A stretch of 64,000 bases of DNA from Mucilaginibacter sabulilitoris (GCF_034262375.1 NZ_CP139558.1:6448001-6512000); one strand, 5' to 3'; counted from the stretch's first letter, positions 35,801 to 44,420 are shown. Made by a program: numbers and translations. The notes: generated by a model not told the origin, from the letters alone.

Positions 35801-36169
35801 GATGTCCTTTTTACGTTGAGAACCGTAACCGGTAACAACCACTTCGTTAAGTGAATTGTTGCCCGCCTGTAACGTGATCCTGAGATTTACATCGGTGCCT
35901 ACGTTTATTTCGGTTGTTTGGTAACCGATGTAGGAAATCACCAGCGTGTTGCCTGGATTTAGGCTCAGTGTAAAATCACCGTTAACATCTGTTACAGCGC
36001 CAGTGGTAGTACCTTTGATGCGTATGGACGCACCAACAATGGGTAATTTGTCATCGCTGCCGATAACCTTACCCTTGTACTTTGTTTGGGCTGTAACTAC
36101 CAATGAAGAGATCAGGCAGCATAATAGCACACCCAGAAACCTTCCTTTTAGGAGTAAACTTTTAAACAT
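32891..36169 (-). CDS. SusC/RagA-family TonB-linked outer-membrane transporter
   Basis: 1092 residues with a signal peptide ending near VVTAQ. A carboxypeptidase-regulatory-like domain (about 32-115, GKVIGSDDKLPIVGASI) precedes the plug with NEVVVTGYGSQRKKDITGSV and VNIRGIGSI, then the SusC signature GSAAIYGVRASNGVIVITTKKG. The beta-barrel ends with an aromatic residue (QATF). It is not preceded by an anti-sigma or ECF sigma gene. First gene of the seven-gene run; the transported substrate is unknown. Confidence 0.96.
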   Translation of the reverse strand: MFKSLLLKGRFLGVLLCCLISSLVVTAQTKYKGKVIGSDDKLPIVGASIRIKGTTTGAVTDVNGDFTLSLNPGNTLVISYIGYQTTEINVGTDVNLRITLQAGNNSLNEVVVTGYGSQRKKDITGSVAVVNVATFKSVPAGNSTSLLQGQAAGVTVTNSGSPGGSSAVNIRGIGSIFSTAPLVIVDGTPGTMDDINVNDIESIQVLKDAGSAAIYGVRASNGVIVITTKKGKAGKAQITYDGLYGTTRPLPDGFKLADTKTYMQAEFESYRNDGKVGGGVNGNVNKQFDPLGTGTYTIPDFISPAGAKTGDPGTTLADYTLNPQTGVGNQVTMANKQGTDWFHEVFKPATLQSHSVTASGGNDKNTYLMSVAYLNQQGTLIGTFDKRYSVRANTNFNINDHVRVGENAYFFNKNNPQINNQNEGNPVSYIYREPPIIPVFDIKGNYAGSRSPGLSNSSNPYAIVQRNLNNSKLRGNNQDWEVIGNVYGEVDFLKHLTLRTQFGGRLQNTYNRFFNPTPYENAEGNTGANSYTEVAGYGSFYTWTNTLKYNQLFGKHSINLLLGQENTSNYTRQVQGSRGNYAASLDPDYINLDTGSPAGVQNTNNSATNQLTSNTLQSYFAQLNYAFADKYLITATIRRDGSSFFAKGRRYGTFPSVTAGWRASQEDFLKGVSWLNDLKFRGGYGSLGSLSGVSTQPYNAFDLYLAGPGTQYYDIEGKGNAALLGASLNQKGNKETTWETDKVLNVGFDATILNNSLDISFEYFRKTITGLLFQSQLLAPAGVTKPPYVNAGDLRNNGFDINVNYHGSINDFKYTLGVNFSHYSNLVKALNSGQPYLDVNSGGSTRLQNFVRLQPGQPVGEFYGLQVEGLYQSQAEVDAGPKYSDAKPGLFKIKDVNGDGKIDLSDRTFIGNPNPKFTGGFNLSASYKGFDLSAFIYGVYGNKVVNYVKYWTSFPAVFDGNVSANIITDSWHAGADNSNATIPILTRAASLGNTGAFNSFYIENGSYLRLKSLQIGYTIPGAKLNKIGISKIRIFVLGNNLFTVTKYSGLDPELPNSTLNNNTNGDNTSFGIDFGNYPANEKRYSVGLQATF

Positions 36170-37046
36170 GAGATTGAGATTTAGTTGATTAATATATTTG
36201 ATTTAAGATTGTTGGTCGATACCTGTTATTTTAAGTTTGTAACTGGACTAAAAAGTGTTTCGGGGTAAACTGTTTGCGGAGTGCAAAAAGCTCTTTATGG
36301 TGACTTCTGTGATGAAGCCCGTTAAAATTTGAAGATTTGAAAAAGAATGAATGTAAGAGTTTTATCATATAATCTTCTCGTAATAATTTAAACCTATCCC
36401 TCCTGGTTCACCTTTTTAATGCCCCTGATAAAAAGGCATTAAACATTAATATGTTATAATAATATTAGATTTTTTATGATTTCTGCTGTTCCAGAAATTT
36501 ATATTGGCTATGCATCTAATGTAACGAGAGTGTATTGTTTACACAAGTGAGTAATGCAGATTTGCAAATTAATTATTGGTAAATCATTATAGCAGCTAAA
36601 CATTGTAAATTACTGTCATTTTATTAAAAAATCCATAACAAACTAAACACTTTAATGCAAATATGTCAATGTAAAAATGTTGCTACTAATGATAACTTAT
36701 TCAAAAACTTGTTTATAAACAATAACAATGTTTGAAAACCTTAAAAAAGTCGGCATTTTTTTGGCGTGTTTGATCCGATATTTTCTCAACAATTGTTTGT
36801 TCTTTAGTTTTAAAAAATCATCATTATTGGCAAATAATGTCATTCAAACATTTATTATTTTCACACATTTATAACTGTAATACAAACATTTATAAAATAA
36901 TATCTTTAATAATAAACGTCTATGTTACAATTGTTATCCTTTAAAAAAAACATGCTTCTCCTGCATTAAATATCATCAAACAAAAGCGCACCCACATTTT
37001 TAATGCAGGTGCGCTTTTGGGTCTGTTCTTATAAATTTTATGCCGC
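36170..37046. other. 877-bp AT-rich gap before susC
   Basis: No gene larger than noise in either direction. It holds the GH3 terminator (36982-37018) and, in the presumed susC leader, a 9-bp hairpin TTTAATGCC (36415-36423) with GGCATTAAA (36435-36443). No exact TAnnTTTG box for susC was found, so its promoter is unresolved and may need an alternative sigma factor. Confidence 0.5.
36982..37018 (-). terminator. Terminator downstream of the GH3 gene
   Basis: AAAAGCGCACC (36982-36992) pairs with GGTGCGCTTTT (37008-37018); in the minus direction the stem is followed by TTTTGTTTG. It separates the GH3 gene from the SusCD operon, so the two are not one transcript. Confidence 0.8.
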
Positions 37047-39362
37047 TTATTTACTCCATTGTACCGATGCTGTATGTGTATCACTTGAGTTGGTACCCAC
37101 TTGTATAATAAACTTCCCGGGCTCCCAGTCATACTTAAGCTGACTGTTATAAAATTTCAGTTCTTCTGGTGTTATAGTAAATGCCACTTCCTTTTGCTCA
37201 CCGGGTTGCAGGCTTATTTTTTTAAAATCCTTTAACTCCTTTACAGAGCGGCTGATGCTGGCTACCGGGTCGCTGATATATAATTGCACCACTTCTTCTC
37301 CGGCATATTTACCGGTGTTGGTAACCGTTACAGTAGCGGTTAACGTTTCTGCCCCTTTTAGCTGGGTTTTATTAAGCTTAACATCGCTGTAACCAAAAGT
37401 AGTATAACTCAGGCCATACCCAAATGGGTAAAGCGGATCATTGGAAATATCAAGATAGTTCGATTTGAATTTCGACGGCCCTTTACCATCATAAGGCCGC
37501 CCCGTGTTTTTATGATTATAATAAATAGGTATCTGCCCTACACTGCGCGGAAAAGTGGCTGTTATTTTACCGGCAGGGTTGTAATCACCAAACAATACAT
37601 CGGCAATTGCGTTACCTGCCTCGGTACCAGGCGCCCATACATCAAGTATAGCGCTGGCATGCTCATCTTCCCAGGTTAATGTAAGCGGCCTGCCATTAAA
37701 CAGCACAATAACCAACGGCTTACCTAATTTAGCTAATGCCTTTAACATATTTTTCTGGCTTTCCGGAATATCAATATCCGACCGGCTTGATGACTCGCCC
37801 GACATACTTTGCGACTCGCCCACAACAGCAACTATCACATCAGATTTTTTGGCAGCATCTACGGCTTCGTTCAACAGTTCATCAGCAGTTTTTTTATCAA
37901 CCGTTACCATTTGCTGACCAAAAAAGTTCAGTCTGTTTATAAACATACTATCTTGGGTAATATTTGCGCCTTTGGCATAGTTAATAGTTACGCCGTTACC
38001 CACCAGGTTTTTAATACCCTGCATTACACTTATCGATTTTTGCCACTCCCCGGCAACTACCCAGGTACCCAGCATATCGCGCTGGTTATCGGCCAGCGGA
38101 CCTACCAATGCTATAGAGCCTGCTTTTTTAAGCGGTAATGTTTGTGCATTATTTTTTAACAATACAAATGAGTGTTTGGTTATATTCCTGGCCTCGGCCC
38201 GGTTTTCTGGTGTTAATACGTCCTTGCTCTCGCGCGACGCATCAATTGACTTGTACGGATTATCAAACAAACCCAGTTTATATTTGGCTTCCAGCACACG
38301 GCGGCAGGCCAGGTCAATCTCCAATTTGGTTACTTTACCCTCGGCAAGTGATTTTTTCAGCGTGGTTAAAAAGCCCTCTCCTACCATATCCATATCAAGC
38401 CCGGCTTTTAAAGCTAACGCCGATACCGCTTGCAGATCGCCAAGCCCGTGGGCTTCCATCTCGTTAACGGCTGTATAATCTGATACCACAAAACCTTTAA
38501 AGCCCCATTGCTTACGCAGTACATCAGTTAACAGCCATTGATTGCCTGTTGCCGGCACACCATCAATAGTATTAAAAGAGCTCATGAAGCTGCCCGCACC
38601 CGCGTCAACAGCGGCCCGGTAAGGTGGCAGGTAATCCTGGTACATCCGGATACGGCTCATATCAACTGTATTGTATTCCCGACCGGCCTCGGCACCGCCA
38701 TACAAAGCAAAGTGCTTTACACAAGCCATCACTGCGTCGGCATTTTTCATGCTGCTGCCCTGGTACCCCTGCACCATGGCTTTGGCCACCTGACCACCAT
38801 ACCACGGATCTTCTCCCGACCCTTCTGAAATGCGTCCCCAGCGGGCATCACGCGCTATGTCAACCATTGGCGAATACACCCAGTTAAGCCCTTCAGCTGT
38901 GGCTTCTTTAGCCGCTATCTGGGCCGACCGCTTTATCAGCCCCATATCCCAGGAGGCCGATAAACCCAATGGGATTGGAAAAATTGTACGGTGCCCGTGT
39001 ATTACGTCGAGCCCAAAAATAAGCGGAATATGCAGTCTTGAACCTTTTACTGCCAGGTCCTGCACTTCCTTTACATGATCGGCTCCCCAAATACCAAACA
39101 CACCGCCAATTGCGCCTTTTTTAATCTTATCTTCAACCCCTTTATTCACCACCGAACCCGTTGTTGCCGCGCCTATAGTTACCAGGTTTAGGTGTCCTAT
39201 TTTTTCGTCAATGGTCATTTTGCCCATCAGGCCATTAACAAAAACATTCATTTTAGCATCATCGGTTTTGGTTTGGGCCGATATCTTATTAAAAGGCAGC
39301 AACGCTACAACACAAAGTGCGCTGAACCTGTTAATACCACGGGGTAAAAAATACTTTCTCAT
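37047..39362 (-). CDS. GH3 beta-glucosidase, BglX-like
   Basis: 771 residues, signal peptide ending near KISAQ. GH3 N-terminal barrel with the nucleophile D295 in GFVVSDYTAV, KHFALYGG and the substrate loop RDARWGRISEGSGEDP. A second alpha/beta domain has VVAVVGESQSMSGESSSRSD (acid/base region), and the C-terminal fibronectin III-like domain starts near PLYPFGYGLSYTTF. Hydrolyses beta-linked glucosides in the periplasm. Divergent from the NUDIX regulator. Confidence 0.95.
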   Translation of the reverse strand: MRKYFLPRGINRFSALCVVALLPFNKISAQTKTDDAKMNVFVNGLMGKMTIDEKIGHLNLVTIGAATTGSVVNKGVEDKIKKGAIGGVFGIWGADHVKEVQDLAVKGSRLHIPLIFGLDVIHGHRTIFPIPLGLSASWDMGLIKRSAQIAAKEATAEGLNWVYSPMVDIARDARWGRISEGSGEDPWYGGQVAKAMVQGYQGSSMKNADAVMACVKHFALYGGAEAGREYNTVDMSRIRMYQDYLPPYRAAVDAGAGSFMSSFNTIDGVPATGNQWLLTDVLRKQWGFKGFVVSDYTAVNEMEAHGLGDLQAVSALALKAGLDMDMVGEGFLTTLKKSLAEGKVTKLEIDLACRRVLEAKYKLGLFDNPYKSIDASRESKDVLTPENRAEARNITKHSFVLLKNNAQTLPLKKAGSIALVGPLADNQRDMLGTWVVAGEWQKSISVMQGIKNLVGNGVTINYAKGANITQDSMFINRLNFFGQQMVTVDKKTADELLNEAVDAAKKSDVIVAVVGESQSMSGESSSRSDIDIPESQKNMLKALAKLGKPLVIVLFNGRPLTLTWEDEHASAILDVWAPGTEAGNAIADVLFGDYNPAGKITATFPRSVGQIPIYYNHKNTGRPYDGKGPSKFKSNYLDISNDPLYPFGYGLSYTTFGYSDVKLNKTQLKGAETLTATVTVTNTGKYAGEEVVQLYISDPVASISRSVKELKDFKKISLQPGEQKEVAFTITPEELKFYNSQLKYDWEPGKFIIQVGTNSSDTHTASVQWSK

Positions 39363-39411
39363 TTTTTTAATTTAGATATATTGGAAACGGATAAACAAAT
39401 ATGGACATAAA

Positions 39412-39466
39412 AAAAGCCATGTAACTGTAAACTAACAACTTATTTTAATAAAATTTTATGGCTTTT
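39412..39466. repeat. Long-loop inverted repeat AAAAGCCAT/ATGGCTTTT
   Basis: AAAAGCCAT (39412-39420) and ATGGCTTTT (39458-39466) are exact inverses 37 bp apart, in the GH3-NUDIX intergenic region. It might be a hairpin in the GH3 leader or looped operator half-sites; no functional claim. Confidence 0.35.
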
Positions 39467-39493
39467 AATTGGTTAAAATAAAACACATCAATG

Positions 39494-39508
39494 GTGTACA
39501 ATGTACAC
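39494..39508. promoter_or_regulatory. 15-bp palindrome, candidate operator of the NUDIX-HTH regulator
   Basis: GTGTACA-A-TGTACAC is a perfect palindrome with 7-bp arms, 32 bp upstream of the regulator -7 box and 132 bp from the GH3 start. A shorter TTGTACAA lies at 39545-39552 across the promoter. Shared TGTACA cores suggest binding sites of the encoded regulator, by inference. Confidence 0.5.
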
Positions 39509-39539
39509 AATTGTAATTATTATAATTAAAAAATCAAAC

Positions 39540-39547
39540 TATTTTTG
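39540..39547 (+). promoter_or_regulatory. -7 box of the NUDIX-HTH regulator
   Basis: TATTTTTG fits TAnnTTTG and ends 13 nt before the ATG at 39561. It overlaps the TTGTACAA palindrome, so regulator binding would block it. Confidence 0.55.
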
Positions 39548-39560
39548 TACAATAGCACAA

Positions 39561-40322
39561 ATGTTAACTAAAAAACAACTTATTGAGTTCTGCAGTGATG
39601 CCCGTAAAAACTACCTCGATCATGTTTCTATTGATTGTGTGGTATTTGGTTTTCATGAAGGACAGATGAAAGTGCTGCTGCTGCGACCACATGATGAAAC
39701 CAAGTGGTTACTGCCGGGAGGATTTGTAATGAGACAGGAGCCTATTGAAATGGCGGCCAACCGTATATTGAAAGAACGTACCGGGCTTGATAAGATATTT
39801 TTGCAACAGTTTTTTGTTTTTGGAGATCCTGACCGCGCAAAATTTCACCATGACCTATATAAAGAGATGCTGCCCGATGATGAAAACTGGTTTTCAAACC
39901 GTTTTTTATCCATAGGCTATTACGCGCTGGTTGATTTTTTTGGGGTTGTTCCGCAACCCGATCAGTTCTCTGCAACCTGCACCTGGCGTGATCTGGATGA
40001 TATGCCCGAATTTCTGCTTGACCACGAACAGATTTTTAAAGGTGCTTTAGATGCACTGCGGCTGCAACTAAACTACCAGCCTATAGGCTATAACCTGATG
40101 CCCAAACAGTTTACAATGCCCGAACTACAAAAACTGTATGAAAGCATACTGGGTAAAAAACTCGACAGGCGTAATTTTCAGCGGCGTATACTGGGGTTTG
40201 GCATCCTGAACCGGGCCGAGCAGCCACGCAAAGGTGGGGCACACAAAGCCCCTTACCTGTATTCGTTTGATCTGGAGAAATATCAAAACGCGCTTACCGA
40301 GGGCTTTAAAGGCGGGTGGTAG
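39561..40322 (+). CDS. NUDIX-domain transcriptional regulator (NrtR/AraR family)
   Basis: 253 residues from the ATG at 39561; the upstream in-frame ATG at 39501 lies ahead of the promoter box. N-terminal NUDIX fold with LLPGGFVMRQEPIEMAANRI and KERTGL; the box lacks the full catalytic REx2EE pattern (here ANRILKERTG), as in regulators that only bind nucleotide-like or sugar ligands. The C-terminal winged HTH (about 190-245) has FTMPELQKLYESILGKKLD and RRNFQRRILG. In Bacteroides such proteins govern arabinose use. It likely regulates the divergent GH3. Confidence 0.85.
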   Translation: MLTKKQLIEFCSDARKNYLDHVSIDCVVFGFHEGQMKVLLLRPHDETKWLLPGGFVMRQEPIEMAANRILKERTGLDKIFLQQFFVFGDPDRAKFHHDLYKEMLPDDENWFSNRFLSIGYYALVDFFGVVPQPDQFSATCTWRDLDDMPEFLLDHEQIFKGALDALRLQLNYQPIGYNLMPKQFTMPELQKLYESILGKKLDRRNFQRRILGFGILNRAEQPRKGGAHKAPYLYSFDLEKYQNALTEGFKGGW

Positions 40323-40343
40323 TTGTTTTAAGTATTGAATTAG

Positions 40344-40399
40344 ATGTTGGAGTATCGAATTCTGAGTTTTAAGTTCAGAACTCAATACTCATCACTCAG
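40344..40399. repeat. Heptad-type hairpin between convergent genes
   Basis: Arms 40344-40368 and 40374-40399 pair imperfectly. Units of about 7 bp are visible: AGTATCG AATTCTG on the left, AACTCAA TACTCAT on the right. It sits exactly between the NUDIX regulator stop and the next gene stop. The 12-mer ATCGAATTCTGA at 40354-40365 also occurs in the left arm of the pyrRB element (10091-10102). Confidence 0.65.
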
Positions 40400-40401
40400 A
40401 A

Positions 40402-40638
40402 CTACTCTACTATGTACTCGAGTTTTACCTGTATATGCAGGTCTTCGTTCATTTTTGCAAACTGCCTTGGGTTGCGGGTAAAATCGGCATCAGTGTCCAT
40501 GTACATGTTAATTATTTTAACCTCTTCCGGGTGTTTATCGGTTCCTATATTGTAAGTAAGGCCATTACCGCTCTCCAGGCTTTGCTTTAGCTCCAGGTAT
40601 TGTTTACCTGTTATCATGATCATTTTTTCTGCAGTCAT
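40402..40638 (-). CDS. Small protein of unknown function
   Basis: 78 residues, no membrane segment or signal peptide. Met-rich start with ATGs at 40638 and internal alternatives at codons 6 and 8. Acidic, with a likely mixed alpha/beta fold. No family recognised. It has the same codon use as its neighbours and clean space around it, and ends against the heptad hairpin. Confidence 0.55.
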   Translation of the reverse strand: MTAEKMIMITGKQYLELKQSLESGNGLTYNIGTDKHPEEVKIINMYMDTDADFTRNPRQFAKMNEDLHIQVKLEYIVE

Positions 40639-40782
40639 TTGTTTAGTTCTATAATTGGTTGCCGCAAAATATAAAAAACATAAAATAGGTCAAAATCACC
40701 TATTTGAAGCATTTGCATTGCTCTTTATTCCGTTTGCTATATTTACTTCAAATATAACTTATAACTGATATAATTTCTCTTA

Positions 40783-42651
40783 ATGCTCAACCTTAAAAAA
40801 TTACTCGCCATAACATTTTTGTTTGGCGGTGCCGCATATGCGCAAAATACATTACCAATTGCGGTCAATCTGCAAAATACCTATACCAAAGGCACACGAA
40901 CTACAGACGGAGCACCCGGCAAAAATTACTGGCAAAACACTGCCGACTATAACATCAAAGTAAATTTCAACCCACAAAATCGGACTCTTACCGGCACAGT
41001 ATCTATTGACTACTTTAATAACAGCCCTGATACACTGAGCAGGGTCGAGTTCAAGTTGTACCCTAATTTATATAAAAAAGGCGTGATACGCGATATGGCT
41101 GTATCGGCTTCTGATCTTACCGATGGCGTACATATCCGGTCCCTGAGTATTGATAACCAGCTGCAGGATAGCGCCCGGCGTAAAATTGATGGAACAAATA
41201 TGATGGTGCACGTGCGGCCGATATTACCAAAACAAAAGGCCCATTTTGATATTGCATACACTTATACCCTCAACAAAACATCGCATATACGCACCGGGCA
41301 AATTGATCCGGGTGCGTTTTTTATAGCTTACTTTTTTCCACGGATTGCCGTTTACGATGATATTGACGGGTGGAACGAATATCCTTACCTGGGCTCTCAG
41401 GAATTTTATAATGATTTTTGCCACTTTAATGCGGAGATCACGGTACCCGGCAACTACCAGGTTTGGGCTACCGGTAACCTGAAAAACACCGACGAAGTGT
41501 ATCAGCCTAAATATACCCGACTGATCAACCAGGCCGGAGCCAGCGATAAAGTAACAGACATTATTACCGAGGCCGATATAAAAGCCGGCAACATTACCAA
41601 AAACAGCACCTCCAACACATGGAAATTTGAAGCCGACAGCGTTACCGACTTGGTTTTTGCTTTAAGCGATCATTACATCTGGAAAGCGTCAAGTTTGGTG
41701 GTAGATCCAAAAACCAAACGCCGTACCCGTGTCGATGCGGTTTTTAACCCCGTTCACAAAGATTATTTTGAGGTGGTGAACTATGCCCGCAAAACAGTAG
41801 AAACCATGAGTTACAGGTTTCCGAAATGGCCTTACCCTTACCCGCATGAAACCGTGTTTGACGGCCTCGACCAGATGGAATACCCAATGATGGTGAACGA
41901 TAACCCACTTGAAAACTCGGTCGATGCTATTGAACTTACCGATCATGAGATTTTCCACACCATGTTCCCCTTTTACATGGGCACCAACGAAACTAAATAC
42001 GGCTGGATGGATGAAGGCTGGGCCACCATTGCCGAATGGCTCATCAGCCCAGTTATTGATTCAAAAATTGTAGATACTTATGGTGTTGGCCCTACAGAAA
42101 ACAGCGCGGGCAACGAGCAGGACGCCCCCATCATGACCCTTACCCCGCAGCTTACCGGTATGGCCAAATTTACCGACAGCTACCCCAAACCGGCCATGGC
42201 CTACCTCTATGTAAAAGATATGCTTGGCGATGAATTGTTTACCAAAGCGCTGCATTATTATATTAACCAGTGGCATGGCAAACACCCTATGCCTTATGAC
42301 TTTTTTAATTGCATGAACACAGGTTCGGGCACCAACCTTAACTGGTTCTGGAAAAACTGGTTCTTTGATGGCGGTATACCAAATCTGGCAATCAGTAAAG
42401 TCAGCAATCAGCAGCAAAAATATACAGTAACCATTAACAGTATCGGTACTAAACCGGTACCTGTAAATTTAACCGTTTATTATACCGATGGCAGTAAACA
42501 GCTTGTTCATCAAAGTATAGCCTGCTGGGCAAAAGGCGAGAAAACTACCACCGTGCAATTCACCGCGGCAAAACCGATTAAACAGCTGGTATTAGGCACA
42601 ACTTATGATCCTGATACAGATAAAAGCGACAATGTTTGGAAGCCCTTATAA
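40783..42651 (+). CDS. M1-family (gluzincin) metallopeptidase, exported
   Basis: 622 residues with a signal peptide ending near AAYAQ. The zinc site is H388-E389-I-F-H392 with E411 in MDEGWATIAEW, and QMEYP (about 364-368) takes the place of the GAMEN exopeptidase motif. Beta-sandwich before it and a C-terminal beta domain. Predicted periplasmic aminopeptidase; the atypical GAMEN region leaves specificity open. Confidence 0.9.
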   Translation: MLNLKKLLAITFLFGGAAYAQNTLPIAVNLQNTYTKGTRTTDGAPGKNYWQNTADYNIKVNFNPQNRTLTGTVSIDYFNNSPDTLSRVEFKLYPNLYKKGVIRDMAVSASDLTDGVHIRSLSIDNQLQDSARRKIDGTNMMVHVRPILPKQKAHFDIAYTYTLNKTSHIRTGQIDPGAFFIAYFFPRIAVYDDIDGWNEYPYLGSQEFYNDFCHFNAEITVPGNYQVWATGNLKNTDEVYQPKYTRLINQAGASDKVTDIITEADIKAGNITKNSTSNTWKFEADSVTDLVFALSDHYIWKASSLVVDPKTKRRTRVDAVFNPVHKDYFEVVNYARKTVETMSYRFPKWPYPYPHETVFDGLDQMEYPMMVNDNPLENSVDAIELTDHEIFHTMFPFYMGTNETKYGWMDEGWATIAEWLISPVIDSKIVDTYGVGPTENSAGNEQDAPIMTLTPQLTGMAKFTDSYPKPAMAYLYVKDMLGDELFTKALHYYINQWHGKHPMPYDFFNCMNTGSGTNLNWFWKNWFFDGGIPNLAISKVSNQQQKYTVTINSIGTKPVPVNLTVYYTDGSKQLVHQSIACWAKGEKTTTVQFTAAKPIKQLVLGTTYDPDTDKSDNVWKPL

Positions 42652-42673
42652 TGAACTAAATGTTCCCGAAAAC

Positions 42674-42714
42674 GCCGGATATAAAAATCTCTTATTGTCA
42701 TTTTTATATCCGGC
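42674..42714 (+). terminator. Hairpin after the M1 peptidase
   Basis: GCCGGATATAAAAA (42674-42687) pairs exactly with TTTTTATATCCGGC (42701-42714) around a 13-nt loop, 22 bp beyond the stop codon. The rest of the gap to 42881 is AT-rich and holds no recognisable feature. Confidence 0.75.
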
Positions 42715-42881
42715 TTCTTGTAATACTCTCCTCTAAAACACAAATTTTACATCAGGCTAAATCAATTTAACTTGCGTGATAAATTTCTTTTTCCGACCTT
42801 TATAATAAATCTCTATGTATATACATAAATACATATTAATTACGTTATAAATTTAGTCACCAATTATAAAATTTTATCGGA

Positions 42882-43940
42882 ATGGATTTTTTAGATGCCG
42901 TATTTAAACAGTTTGTAGGATTTTTTGGCTTCCACAATTTAATTGAGATCATCAAATCTGGCGATTACGACAAGTTGCTCACCTATGAGGGTTTCCAATC
43001 CCTTATATTTCCAATAATGCCATTTCTATTGGTGCTTGAAATTATACGCGCAGCCTTTTTCAGGCGATTTAAGGTTATTAGCTATAAGCTGCCTTTCTTC
43101 TCCTATGTTTTAAACGCCTTTATAGGCCGGGTAATTGCCATTGCAATGGTTGGCATTTGTATTGGGCTGTTTGAAAAATATGCCATTTTTAAAATTTCGT
43201 TCACCTGGTACTGGTTTATTTATGGCTATATAGTTTGGGAGTTCGGTCATTTCCTGTACCATTACTGGGGGCATAAGGTTAGGTTGTTCTGGTGCCTGCA
43301 CTCTACTCATCACGCGCCCGAGAGCATGAACCTTTCTATTAGCTATGCACATTTCTTCTTAGAAGGGCCATATGCCGATTTTATCCGTACCACAGTTTGT
43401 ATCTTATTAGGCGTACCACCGGCTATGCTGTTTGTGATCATGTTTATTGATGGTTTCTGGGGTGGTTTAATCCATATCGGCGAAAATCTGGTAGAAGACG
43501 GCCGTCTTGGCTTTTTGAATAACATCATCCTTACCCCATCGCACCACCGGGTTCACCATGCCAAAAATCCGCTTTACATGGATACCAATTTTTGTAACCT
43601 GCTCAATATCTGGGATAAAGTATTTAAAACCTATCAGCCCGAAGACCGCAGCATACCTATTGAGTATGGCATCAGCCGGCCGATGATAAAAAACAGTTTC
43701 CTGGATGCTTATTTTGGAGAGATAGTAGCGCTTGCTAAAGACGTTTACAGGGCACCTGGTATCAAAAATAAATTCCTTTACATGTTTATGCCTCCGGGAT
43801 GGAGCCATACCGGCGATCATAAAATGACAACCGTAGTAAAAAAGAAATATTTTGAAGAGCTCCAGCAAAACGGAGCGACACCAGCGAAAGAGAAAGCCGA
43901 TTTGGCCGAACCGAAAAGCGGCGAGCCCGTGTTATCATAA
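42882..43940 (+). CDS. Sterol desaturase/fatty acid hydroxylase-family membrane enzyme
   Basis: 352 residues with several membrane helices. The histidine boxes for a di-iron site are present: HFLYHYWGHK, HSTHHAPESMN and HRVHHAKNP. Members hydroxylate or desaturate lipids at the membrane; substrate unknown here. Stands alone with a terminator behind it. Confidence 0.9.
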   Translation: MDFLDAVFKQFVGFFGFHNLIEIIKSGDYDKLLTYEGFQSLIFPIMPFLLVLEIIRAAFFRRFKVISYKLPFFSYVLNAFIGRVIAIAMVGICIGLFEKYAIFKISFTWYWFIYGYIVWEFGHFLYHYWGHKVRLFWCLHSTHHAPESMNLSISYAHFFLEGPYADFIRTTVCILLGVPPAMLFVIMFIDGFWGGLIHIGENLVEDGRLGFLNNIILTPSHHRVHHAKNPLYMDTNFCNLLNIWDKVFKTYQPEDRSIPIEYGISRPMIKNSFLDAYFGEIVALAKDVYRAPGIKNKFLYMFMPPGWSHTGDHKMTTVVKKKYFEELQQNGATPAKEKADLAEPKSGEPVLS

Positions 43941-43943
43941 ATC

Positions 43944-43979
43944 AAATGGCACCTTATATAGGGTGCCATTTTGCTTTTA
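43944..43979 (+). terminator. Terminator after the hydroxylase gene
   Basis: AAATGGCACC pairs with GGTGCCATTT around TTATATAG, with TTGCTTTT following. The stem begins 4 bp after the stop codon. Confidence 0.8.
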
Positions 43980-44009
43980 ATTAAAATAGCTTTACTTTCA
44001 TTACCAGTA

Positions 44010-44354
44010 ATGAGCAATCCTATATTTAAATTAAACGGCAGGGTTTGGATAGAAACCGGTGATGAAAAAATACTTGGTCATGGGCGCGTTGAACTGCTGG
44101 AGCGCATACAGGCATCAGGCTCAATAAGGCAGGCTGCCCTGCAAATGAAAATGTCATACAAACAAGCGTGGGACCTGGTAAATCACATGAACGATAAATT
44201 CGGGCAGCCTTTGGTTACCTCTCAGCGAGGTGGTAAAGGCGGAGGTAAAGCGGTTGTTACCGACCATGGCTTAAAAATAATTAGCCAGTTTCATTCCCTG
44301 CATCAAAAACTAAGCGATTTTCTGAAGGAAAACACAGAAAATTTAAGTTTCTAA
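44010..44354 (+). CDS. ModE-like winged-helix regulator, DNA-binding domain only
   Basis: 114 residues from ATG 44010; the upstream TTG in the same frame lies inside the terminator. N-terminal winged HTH of ModE/LysR type: LERIQASGSIRQAALQMKMS, YKQAWDLVNHMN, RGGKGGGKAVVTDHG. E. coli ModE has in addition two Mop (TOBE) domains that bind molybdate; none is present here. So it either senses nothing directly or needs a partner. A ModE-type operator lies just downstream, in front of the TonB receptor gene. Confidence 0.88.
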   Translation: MSNPIFKLNGRVWIETGDEKILGHGRVELLERIQASGSIRQAALQMKMSYKQAWDLVNHMNDKFGQPLVTSQRGGKGGGKAVVTDHGLKIISQFHSLHQKLSDFLKENTENLSF

Positions 44355-44420
44355 GTGCGCCAGCATCTAAATCGAGGTTTTTTTTATGAAAAGCAATAAA
44401 ATGTCAGTCAAAATTGCAAT

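Noticed and set aside
37736..39078. Several open frames antisense to the GH3 gene
   Set aside because: They follow the codon pattern of GH3 on the opposite strand and have no signals or similarity of their own.
22821..39362. One polysaccharide-utilisation locus from GH3 to susCD
   Set aside because: A strong terminator (36982-37018) and an 877-bp gap separate GH3 from susC, and GH3 has its own divergent regulator.
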